Positions 5,493 through 12,287 of a stretch of 12,815 nucleotides of DNA are shown here, piece after piece; the stretch's first letter is position 1, and each line of letters opens with the position of its first letter. The notes beneath the pieces were generated by a model, which had not been told where the DNA came from, searched no databases, and was given only the letters and a program-made list of their open reading frames with translations. Position numbers and translations under genes: made by a program. Origin of the DNA: an uncultured Blautia sp. (GTDB lineage: Bacteria; Bacillota; Clostridia; Lachnospirales; Lachnospiraceae); NCBI RefSeq assembly GCF_934372025.1, contig NZ_CAKROJ010000060.1:1-12815 (forward strand). The letters run 5' to 3'.

Positions 5493-7784
5493 ATGACATA
5501 TATACAGGAAAGAGGTTCCACTCATGTGTATCATGTAAATCGAATGTCAAAGGAAGAGATGGATCATATGATCAGTCTCTGCGTCCATGATCAGCCGGCT
5601 TACTGTGTTGCGGCCTGTCCCTTCAAAGTAGATACAAAAGAGATGCTGTTTTATGCTGCAAAAGGAAATTTTAAGAAGGCCCTGGCAATCTATGAAAAGA
5701 TCACTCCATTTCCGATGATTCTCTGCGACGGATGCACAGCTCCCTGTGAAGAGAAATGCAAGCTTTGTGAAATTGGCGATGGTGTATCCATACGTGAAGT
5801 GGAGCGTGCGATTGTCCGGTATGGGGAGTCTGGAAAACGGAGCAGTGTTTTTCGTATAAGAAAAAAGAAAAAGGCAGTAATTTTCGGATCAGGATTATTT
5901 CCACTGTTTCTGGCAGGGGAACTGGAGCGGAAAATGTATCCTACAACTATTTACTGTCAGGAAGAAAATTATGAAGAGTATATTGCAGCCGCGGCACATC
6001 TGTCGGAATCTGATTGTCATAATGAAGCGAAACGTCTGAGATCCATGGATCTTGCTTTTGAATTCGGATGCAGCCTTGATCCTGGATTTATCAGAGAAAA
6101 AATGAAACTGGCAGATGTGGTTTGTGCATCAGAAGAGATTGCACAAAAGCTGGCACCACAAGAAGCAGCAGATATAGAAATTGTGCTGAGAGAACAGGCC
6201 AGGATCGTCAGCGGACCAACACAATCAGTGATGGATGCTGCATTCTCTGCAAAGAGAGCCGCTCTGACGGTAGATCTTCTTGTGCAGAATCTTTCTCCGT
6301 ACAGCAACAGAGGCAGTGAAGGATCAGTTACTACTAGGCTTTATACGAATATGGAAGGCATCAAAGGATCAGAAAGAATCCCCTGTGGTGCAGAGGGATA
6401 TTCAAAAGAAGAGGCTGTTGAGGAAGCAAAGAGATGCATACAGTGTCATTGTGATGAGTGTATAAAAAGCTGTGTCTACTTAAGTGAATATAAGAAGCAT
6501 CCGGGGCTTCTGGCCCGTGAAATTTATAATAATACCCAGATTATTATGGGCGATCACCCAATGAATAAAGCGATGAATTCCTGTTCACTCTGCGGACAGT
6601 GTACGGTGACATGTCCGAATGGATTTGATATGAGTCAGGTCTGCAGATCCGCAAGAGAAAACATGGTATCTACGGATAAGATGCCATTGGCACCACATGA
6701 GTTTGCGTTGATGGACATGTTGTTTTCAAATTCAGAAGCTTTTTTATGTAAACCTCAGCCTGGATTTGATACCTGCAGATATGTGTTTTTTCCAGGATGT
6801 CAGGCCGGAGCGATCGCGCCGGATGTCGTCATGGATGCATATGAAGACCTGTGCAGGAGAGTTGAAGGCGGGGTTGCACTGATTCTGGGGTGCTGTGGTG
6901 CGATCAGTGAATGGGCAGGTCGTTATGAAATGACAGAAAAAGTAAACGAGCAGCTGAAACAGGAACTTGCAAAGCTTGGCGATCCTACGATCATAGCAGG
7001 TTGTCCGAGTTGTATGAAACAGTTAAAAGAGAGTACTGGTGCAGTGGTCACGGGAGTCTGGGAAATTCTGAAGGAAATCGGACTTCCCGAGAAGGCCAGG
7101 GGACTGGAAGTGCCGGTTGCAATACATGATGCCTGCGGTGCCAGGGGAGATGTACATACACAGGATACAATAAGAGAGCTTCTGACTGAAATGGGATGTA
7201 CAGTTGAAAATACAGAATATTCCAGAGATCTGTCTCCCTGTTGTGGGTATGGTGGCCTGACGGCATATGCGAATAAGGATATGGCAGCCAAAATGGCAGA
7301 AAAATGTCTGGAACGTTCAGATGCACCATATGTGACATATTGCATGGCATGCAGAGACCGATTTACCAGAGAAGGAAGAGAGTCCAGACATATTCTGGAA
7401 CTTCTGTATGGAGATCATGCCTGCAGCATGCCGGATATCAGTGAGAAACGATACAACAGACTTATGCTGAAAGAAAAACTTCTGAAAAATATCTGGAATG
7501 AGGAACTGATGATGGAGAAAAAAGATTATACCGTGACCTATACAGAAGATGCGATCCGAATGATGGATGAACGTATGATCCTGAAAAGCGATGTGGAGCG
7601 TGTGTTAGCAGATTACAGAGAAAGTCAGGAAGCAGTCCTTGATGAAGAAACAAAAGAACTGGTAACAAGAAGTAGACTTGGAAATGTAACATTCTGGGTG
7701 CGTTTCATAGAAACAGAAGAAGGGTATCTGGTGCGCAGAGCATACAGTCATCGAATGAATATTATGAAAAGGGTGGGACAGTAA
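5493..7784 (+). CDS. Iron-sulfur dicluster protein with degenerate flavin domain, two CCG domains and a novel C-terminal domain
   Basis: This 763-aa protein resembles the 'pyridine nucleotide-disulfide oxidoreductase/dicluster-binding' proteins that follow mop genes (DVU_1558-type). Residues 20-110 match the N-terminal Fe-S region of GltD/dihydropyrimidine dehydrogenase (C30, C38, C42, C78, C81, C85, C89, C92). Residues 125-265 look like a shrunken FAD domain: a Rossmann-like AVIFGSGLFP lacking the usual third glycine, and a closing VSGPTQSVMDAAFSAKRAA, with the NAD subdomain absent. Two four-cysteine groups follow (C315-C327, C364-C374), as in [4Fe-4S] ferredoxins. Then come two HdrB/GlpC-like CCG modules (C436, CCG 467-469, C504/C507; C548, CCG 583-585, C617/C620). 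Residues 672-763 are an extra domain ending YSHRMNIMKR. Probably accepts electrons from Mop. The ATG at 5493 follows AAAGGAG (5478-5484); an upstream in-frame TTG at 5457 has no such site. Partner and acceptor are unproven. Confidence 0.82.
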   Translation: MTYIQERGSTHVYHVNRMSKEEMDHMISLCVHDQPAYCVAACPFKVDTKEMLFYAAKGNFKKALAIYEKITPFPMILCDGCTAPCEEKCKLCEIGDGVSIREVERAIVRYGESGKRSSVFRIRKKKKAVIFGSGLFPLFLAGELERKMYPTTIYCQEENYEEYIAAAAHLSESDCHNEAKRLRSMDLAFEFGCSLDPGFIREKMKLADVVCASEEIAQKLAPQEAADIEIVLREQARIVSGPTQSVMDAAFSAKRAALTVDLLVQNLSPYSNRGSEGSVTTRLYTNMEGIKGSERIPCGAEGYSKEEAVEEAKRCIQCHCDECIKSCVYLSEYKKHPGLLAREIYNNTQIIMGDHPMNKAMNSCSLCGQCTVTCPNGFDMSQVCRSARENMVSTDKMPLAPHEFALMDMLFSNSEAFLCKPQPGFDTCRYVFFPGCQAGAIAPDVVMDAYEDLCRRVEGGVALILGCCGAISEWAGRYEMTEKVNEQLKQELAKLGDPTIIAGCPSCMKQLKESTGAVVTGVWEILKEIGLPEKARGLEVPVAIHDACGARGDVHTQDTIRELLTEMGCTVENTEYSRDLSPCCGYGGLTAYANKDMAAKMAEKCLERSDAPYVTYCMACRDRFTREGRESRHILELLYGDHACSMPDISEKRYNRLMLKEKLLKNIWNEELMMEKKDYTVTYTEDAIRMMDERMILKSDVERVLADYRESQEAVLDEETKELVTRSRLGNVTFWVRFIETEEGYLVRRAYSHRMNIMKRVGQ

Positions 7785-8005
7785 TGGCAGTTGAGAGAAA
7801 CTATTATACGATTGATCCGGAAGGAAAGCTGACCTGCAACAAATGCAAGGTTCCACTGGTAAAAGGAAAAGCAAAATTCATGTATCTGGAAAACGGTTTT
7901 CCGGTTGAGATGCCGGTCTGTCCGAAGTGTGGCTTTGTCTATGTTCCGGAGGAACTGGCTCTTGGAAAAGTTTTGGCAGTGGAACGTGCGCTGGAGGACA
8001 AATAA
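7784..8005 (+). CDS. Small four-cysteine redox/zinc-ribbon protein (DVU_1557-type)
   Basis: The 73-aa protein carries two CxxC knuckles, C18/C21 (CNKC) and C46/C49 (CPKCG), separated by 24 residues, followed by a conserved-looking helix FVYVPEELALGKVLAVERAL. Two knuckles can hold one zinc or, rubredoxin-like, one iron atom. The spacing and the tail match small 'redox proteins' found next to mop genes in Desulfovibrio (recalled as DVU_1557). Its ATG overlaps the previous stop in a TAATG junction (one base shared), so it is translationally coupled to the dicluster protein and probably made in step with it. A role as an electron shuttle or as a structural subunit of that protein is inference. 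Zinc versus iron cannot be told from sequence. Confidence 0.78.
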   Translation: MAVERNYYTIDPEGKLTCNKCKVPLVKGKAKFMYLENGFPVEMPVCPKCGFVYVPEELALGKVLAVERALEDK

Positions 8006-8539
8006 ATGAACAGACATCCGGGAGGCGAGGCACAGACACTTCAGCTTCTGAAATATGTCAAACTCAGGAAAGGAATGGAAGCCCTGGATCTTGGAGCGGG
8101 CGAAGGTGAGACCGTGCGAATCCTGAGATCTCTGGGGATAAATGCACATGGAGTGGATCTTTCACCACGGAGCAGAGATGTACAGAAAGGAGATTTTCTG
8201 AACCTTGATTACACAGCAGAGAGTATGGATCTGTGTATCAGCCAGTGTGCATTTTTTGTCAGCGGAGATCAGCAAAAAGCTGTTTCAGAATGTTGGCGTG
8301 TATTGAAAAAAGGCGGATTACTCGTATTGTCAGATCTGGATCAGGGAAATCTTGCAGAGGTTGTTAAATGCACAGGATTCTGCATTCTTTACCAGGAAGA
8401 CCAGACGCCTCTCTGGAGGGAATATTATCTGGAAGCAATCTGGAATGATTCATTCTGCTGCGAGGAGTATAAGCTTCTGCAGAAGCAATATAAAGGAAAA
8501 AAGCTAAGTTATACGGCAGTGATTGGCAGAAAGGAGTAG
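8006..8539 (+). CDS. Class I SAM-dependent methyltransferase (DVU_1556-type)
   Basis: The 177-aa protein shows the class I methyltransferase core: motif I LDLGAGEGE (27-35), the acidic residue after strand 2 in GVDLS (49-53), KGDFLNLDY (61-69), and the post-core SECWRVLKKGGLLVLSDL (94-111), close to the UbiE/BioC-type Methyltransf_11 pattern. It is short for the class, with little room for a substrate-recognition domain, so the substrate may be small or presented by a partner protein. The ATG at 8006 follows the upstream stop with no gap, and GGAGG (7993-7997) lies inside the preceding gene. A pair of Cys (FCCEE, 150-153) sits near the C terminus, in keeping with a thiol-rich pathway. The acceptor is unknown. 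Proximity to the radical SAM gene suggests they act on the same molecule. Confidence 0.82.
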   Translation: MNRHPGGEAQTLQLLKYVKLRKGMEALDLGAGEGETVRILRSLGINAHGVDLSPRSRDVQKGDFLNLDYTAESMDLCISQCAFFVSGDQQKAVSECWRVLKKGGLLVLSDLDQGNLAEVVKCTGFCILYQEDQTPLWREYYLEAIWNDSFCCEEYKLLQKQYKGKKLSYTAVIGRKE

Positions 8540-8542
8540 CAT

Positions 8543-8974
8543 ATGGATCTTTATGAAAGAATAGCGGAACTTGGGAGCATGGGATATCATTGTTCGCAGA
8601 TGATGATGATCATGACGCTGGAAACCATAGGTGAAGAAAATCCACAGCTTGTAAAAGCTCTGGGTGGTCTTGGCGGAGGAATCGGTTATTGTGGAGATAC
8701 ATGCGGATGTCTGACAGGAGGTGCCTGTGCGATAGGATATTTCCTTGGCAACCTGGCACCGGAGGAAAAAGAAGATGTTCAGATGAAACCGGCTGTGCAG
8801 GAACTGTATCAGTGGTTCCGTGAAAAGACGGAAGAAGAATTCGGAGTGTTTTATTGTAAAGATATTACACATCTGGACTGGGGAGTGATCATGGAAAGAT
8901 GTCCTGCACTCATCGCAGAGACATATATGAAAGTTATGGAAATACTGACAGAACGGGGGATAATTGAAGTTTGA
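8543..8974 (+). CDS. C-GCAxxG-C-C family protein (DVU_1555-type)
   Basis: The 143-aa protein belongs to the C_GCAxxG_C_C family of putative redox proteins. It has the leading Cys in GYHCSQ (C17), a glycine-rich LGGLGGGIGYCGDTCGC core (C50, C54, C56), the GGACAIGYFLG motif (C62), and the two trailing cysteines C105 and C120. Family members are small cytoplasmic proteins, often near redox or cofactor genes, with no settled biochemical role. The motif suggests cluster or thiol chemistry. C54 and C56 add to the usual set, so an Fe-S site is possible. AAAGGAG at the end of the methyltransferase gene serves as ribosome site; the gap between the two genes is 3 bases. In related loci some proteins of this group are reported as selenoproteins; here the frame is open throughout and no TGA is read through. 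Function unknown. Confidence 0.85.
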   Translation: MDLYERIAELGSMGYHCSQMMMIMTLETIGEENPQLVKALGGLGGGIGYCGDTCGCLTGGACAIGYFLGNLAPEEKEDVQMKPAVQELYQWFREKTEEEFGVFYCKDITHLDWGVIMERCPALIAETYMKVMEILTERGIIEV

Positions 8975-10296
8975 TCACGATTGGTAAAACGAAGAGTGTC
9001 TGTCCGGTATGTATGAAAGTACTCCCGGCTAAAAAATGTATAGGTGAAGACGGAATTTATCTGATAAAGGAATGTGATCTTCATGGGAAGTTTCGGACAC
9101 TGATCTGGGAGGGAAGTGCAGCAGATTATCTTTCCTGGGGAAGAGAAAATCTGTCTGCTGAGACTCCTGTAAATCCAAAGAGTAAAGAAAAGGCCTGTCC
9201 GAATAACTGCGGGCTCTGCGAGGAACATGAACGAAAAGGCTGCTGTATGGTTCTGGAAGTTACAAAGCGCTGCAATCTTCATTGTCCGGTCTGCTTTGCT
9301 TCGGCAGGTGAAAGTCAGGAAAACGGGGATCCTTCTATCTGTGAAATCGAAAAACAGTTTGATTTTCTGATGGATCATGGAGGTCCATTTAATATACAGC
9401 TTTCAGGCGGTGAGCCGACTATGAGGGATGATCTTCCTGAAATCATACGTATGGGAAGAGAAAAAGGTTTTACATTTTTTCAGCTGAATACCAATGGGAT
9501 CCGTCTTGCAGAGGAAGAAGGATATGCCAGAAAACTGAAAAAAGCGGGACTAAACACGGTATTTCTTCAGTTTGACGGAGTGAGTGATGATGTTTATCGG
9601 ACGCTTCGCGGACAGGATATGATGGAAGTGAAGAAGAAAGCTGTCCAGAACTGTTCTGAGGCGGAGCTTGGAATTGCCCTGGTACCTGTCATTGCCCCGG
9701 GAGTAAATGATATGCAGGCAGGGGATATCCTGAAGTTTGCTCTGGATCATATGCCATTCGTACGAGGAGTACATTTTCAGCCAATCAGTTATTTTGGCAG
9801 GTGTTCACAGGAACGTCCGCAAAAACCGATCACGATACCGAGAATGTTGAAACTGATCGAGGAACAGACAGAGGGACTTATGAAAGCAGAGGATTTTGCC
9901 GGAGGCGGAGCTGAGAATCCATACTGCTCTTTTCATGCGAGTTATCTGAGAAAAGGTGAGAGAGAATTAAAGCTTCTTGAAAAGAAATCCGGAAAAGGAT
10001 GCTGTTGTACAACCAGTGATGATTCCAGACAGTATGTTGAGAACCAGTGGAGCTACAGTACAAAAACTTATGATGAGGGCGAGATGACGCAGACAGATGC
10101 ACTGGATGAGTTTCTGACCCGGGTTCATAATGAGACCTTTGCAGTATCAGGAATGCTTTTTCAGGATGCCTGGAATCTGGAGCTTGACCGTCTGAAACGG
10201 TGTTATATCTGTGAGGTGGATCCGGAATATGGTATGGTGCCGTTTTGTGCCTACAATCTGACTAATTCGAAAGGAACATATTTATACAGAAAGTGA
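8971..10296 (+). CDS. trsS: Radical SAM protein, TrsS type (Cys form)
   Basis: The 441-aa protein has a cysteine-rich N-terminal part (C11/C14, C23, C35) and CPNNCGLCEEHERKGCC (76-92). This leads into the radical SAM motif CNLHCPVCF, where C101, C105 and C108 bind the catalytic [4Fe-4S] cluster. SGGEPT (145-150) contacts SAM. The CPxxCGLCxxH...C pattern before the core is also found in MJ0619/tetraether-synthase-type radical SAM enzymes. Later cysteines (C319, C344-C346, C411/C414, C426) could hold auxiliary clusters. Its order in the locus matches TrsS, described as a (seleno)protein; here no in-frame stop occurs, so a Cys replaces any Sec. Translation starts at TTG 8971, sharing TTGA with the previous stop; a later ATG (M15) would delete the CPVC motif, and a stop at 8965 rules out a longer start. 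The reaction is unknown. It may build or modify a cofactor or peptide needed by the oxidoreductase. Confidence 0.85.
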   Translation: MITIGKTKSVCPVCMKVLPAKKCIGEDGIYLIKECDLHGKFRTLIWEGSAADYLSWGRENLSAETPVNPKSKEKACPNNCGLCEEHERKGCCMVLEVTKRCNLHCPVCFASAGESQENGDPSICEIEKQFDFLMDHGGPFNIQLSGGEPTMRDDLPEIIRMGREKGFTFFQLNTNGIRLAEEEGYARKLKKAGLNTVFLQFDGVSDDVYRTLRGQDMMEVKKKAVQNCSEAELGIALVPVIAPGVNDMQAGDILKFALDHMPFVRGVHFQPISYFGRCSQERPQKPITIPRMLKLIEEQTEGLMKAEDFAGGGAENPYCSFHASYLRKGERELKLLEKKSGKGCCCTTSDDSRQYVENQWSYSTKTYDEGEMTQTDALDEFLTRVHNETFAVSGMLFQDAWNLELDRLKRCYICEVDPEYGMVPFCAYNLTNSKGTYLYRK

Positions 10297-11501
10297 AACG
10301 ATCCAATATTGATGCAATGATCTGCAATCAGGAAGGCATTGCAGAAGTTACGAGGGAAGTATTAAATAAAATACAGCTTGCTAAACTGAATGCTGTTCTG
10401 AAAAGAGAAAAAGAACGAGGGGGATTTTACAGGAATTTGCCGGAAAAACTGGAAAAACTGGATGATCTGAAAACACTTCCGTTTACGACAGAGTCGGAGC
10501 TGGCGAAAAACAGTGGAAGGATGCTTCTGTGTTCACAGGGAGAAGTCCAGAGAGTGATCTCAGAACAGACAAGTGGAACAACCGGTACCGGCAAACGTGT
10601 ATTTTACACAGAAAGCGACTGTGAACATACGATAGAGCTTTTTATGGCGGGACTTGGTGAGTTTATTTATCCTGGAAGTACGACTATGGTTGCTATGCCG
10701 TTTTCCGGTCCATTCGGTCTTGGAGAACTGATCGCGGAGGCCATCAGGCGTATAGGTGCAAAACCTCTCCTGACCGGAACCGGCAGAACTTACGGTGAAT
10801 TAAAAGCAATTCTGGAAAAAGAGCAGCCGGATACTTATGTCGGTATGCCGGTGGCACTGCTTTCCATGCTTAGAATGTGTGGAAAAGGCAGTATAAAAAG
10901 AGCTCTGGTATCTGGCGATGCCTGTCCGGAAACAGTGATGAATGCGATAGAAAAAATTCTGGAGACACAGCTCTGGCCGCATTATGGTTCCAGAGAGATG
11001 GGGCTTGGCGGAGCCATCTGCTGTGCTGCTCATGATGGCATGCATATGCGTGAAAACCATTGCATTATGGAAATCATAGATGAGAAGGGAAACGTACTTC
11101 CTGATGGAGAATGGGGAGAACTGGTGATCACAACCATCGGAATGGAGGCACAGCCTCTGATCCGGTACCGGACCGGAGACTGTACACGGATCATTCCGGG
11201 AAGATGTATCTGTGGAAGTGAAGTAAAGCGCCTGGATTTTGTGAAGCGGATCAGTCAGTCCGGAACGATCAGAGAGATGGATGATATAATGTTTCAGATT
11301 CCGGAAGTGGTAGATTACAGTCTCAGGATCAAAGAAGGCAAAAAAGAAATTACAGCACTTCTCACATCAGACAAAGGCATGGAACTGCTCAGGAATGTTC
11401 TGACAGACGGAGATACCATATCTCTGAATTGCAGAAAAGCAGAATGGAAAGATACAGCCTTATATTCTGCAAAACGTGTGATACTATATCATGTCGGATA
11501 A
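10293..11501 (+). CDS. PaaK-like AMP-dependent synthetase/CoA ligase (DVU_1553-type)
   Basis: The 402-aa protein belongs to the adenylate-forming superfamily, nearest to phenylacetate-CoA ligase PaaK (about 430 aa). The P-loop-like A3 motif is SEQTSGTTGTGKR (90-102), A5 is HYGSREMG (230-237) with E235, and RYRTGDCTRII (291-301) matches A7. RCICGSEVKR (304-313) is the CxCG element typical of PaaK. The family activates a carboxylic acid with ATP to an acyl-AMP, then usually passes it to CoA. The start is GTG at 10293, sharing GTGA with the trsS stop; the nearest Shine-Dalgarno-like AAGGA is 17 bases upstream, so coupling is likely. As last gene of the operon it could convert the acid made by Mop to a CoA thioester. 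Alternatively it could adenylate a carboxylate in cofactor assembly. The sequence does not decide between these. Its 3' end overlaps the convergent gene by 13 bases. Confidence 0.83.
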   Translation: MKRSNIDAMICNQEGIAEVTREVLNKIQLAKLNAVLKREKERGGFYRNLPEKLEKLDDLKTLPFTTESELAKNSGRMLLCSQGEVQRVISEQTSGTTGTGKRVFYTESDCEHTIELFMAGLGEFIYPGSTTMVAMPFSGPFGLGELIAEAIRRIGAKPLLTGTGRTYGELKAILEKEQPDTYVGMPVALLSMLRMCGKGSIKRALVSGDACPETVMNAIEKILETQLWPHYGSREMGLGGAICCAAHDGMHMRENHCIMEIIDEKGNVLPDGEWGELVITTIGMEAQPLIRYRTGDCTRIIPGRCICGSEVKRLDFVKRISQSGTIREMDDIMFQIPEVVDYSLRIKEGKKEITALLTSDKGMELLRNVLTDGDTISLNCRKAEWKDTALYSAKRVILYHVG

Positions 11502-12220
11502 TATGGGCAATCGTCTTCGATACATTCACGATTTTCATTATAATATTTACAGGTTACAGAAGATATCGGGATTTTTACAGAACAGAACTGACTGTAAAAA
11601 CGAACAGCTTCTTCAATGGCAATCCTGCTGGTACGTTTACAGCAGCGTGGACCACCGATATCAGCCAGTCTGGATAAAATAACAGAAACAAGTTTCTGAG
11701 GAAATGGCCATGCATCCTTGTGAAGCGGGCTGGAGCCGGTCATAACAGACATAAAAATGCCGGCACCTGCGGCTGCGCCACAGACACCCCAGTAACCACA
11801 TGTACCACCAGGAACCTGTTTTGCTCTTTTGCAGATCTCAGACAATGCAGTATCGTAATCCATACGTTCTCCATTATTGCGAAGAGCGGTCAGAAGGACG
11901 CAGGGAACAATGGCATGATGTTCCGGACCATGCATATGAACAGAAGGAAGTTCCATGATTCTTTCGAGAAGAATCAGAGGATCTTTTTCCGTACTGTTTC
12001 TGAGAGCAGTAATTACCGGTATGTAACTGCCATAGCTATGACAGGCGTCACAGACAAAATGGCCGTTCTCACAGACTGCGTTGGTCAATTGTTCTTTGTG
12101 ACAGATGCTGCAGATCTGAACAGAACTTTCGGTAGCGTATTCAATAGGCGCTCCACAAATGAGACAGCCTGAAAAGTGTTCAGCTTCACCACAACAACAG
12201 GAATTATTTGTATGATCCAT
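11489..12220 (-). CDS. DUF5714-domain protein with N-terminal zinc-finger cysteines
   Basis: The 243-aa protein starts with a metal-binding region: C8-C10, C19/C22, C37/C40, C50, H54, C57, C60 and H61, arranged like two zinc-ribbon knuckles. The DUF5714 core follows, with MHGPEHH (96-102), GGTCGYWGVCGAAAGAGIF (138-156) and GGPRCCKR (189-196). The tail holds four more cysteines (C213, C224, C233, C238). The family is known from methanogens and anaerobic bacteria and has no proven function; the invariant His and Cys residues suggest a metal or Fe-S site. Two adjacent ATGs follow GGGAGG (12228-12233). The second, at 12220, is chosen because its 7-base spacing is better than 4. The gene runs towards the mop operon and overlaps its last gene by 13 bases. 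No promoter is seen between it and the PTS terminator upstream. A link to the mop locus is suggested by position and shared cysteine chemistry only. Confidence 0.82.
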   Translation of the reverse strand: MDHTNNSCCCGEAEHFSGCLICGAPIEYATESSVQICSICHKEQLTNAVCENGHFVCDACHSYGSYIPVITALRNSTEKDPLILLERIMELPSVHMHGPEHHAIVPCVLLTALRNNGERMDYDTALSEICKRAKQVPGGTCGYWGVCGAAAGAGIFMSVMTGSSPLHKDAWPFPQKLVSVILSRLADIGGPRCCKRTSRIAIEEAVRFYSQFCSVKIPISSVTCKYYNENRECIEDDCPYYPT

Positions 12221-12237
12221 CATCTTACCTCCCAAGG

Positions 12238-12276
12238 AAAAAATACCGGGCTATCCATCAGGACAGTCCGGTATTT
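12238..12276 (-). terminator. Rho-independent terminator of the PTS gene
   Basis: On the minus strand AAATACCGG pairs perfectly with CCGGTATTT (12268-12276 with 12241-12249). Inner pairs extend the stem to about 16 bp with one mismatch and one G-U, around a 4-base loop. Six Ts (12243-12238) follow at once. It lies 12 bases after the PTS stop codon and only 17 bases before the DUF5714 start, so transcription of that gene needs readthrough or an unseen promoter. Confidence 0.88.
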
Positions 12277-12287
12277 CTGAATTTAAA

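Noticed and set aside
8543..10296. Possible selenocysteine codons or a SECIS-like element in the C-GCAxxG-C-C and radical SAM genes
   Set aside because: Both frames are open from start to stop with no internal TGA, and all key positions are Cys, so there is nothing to recode.
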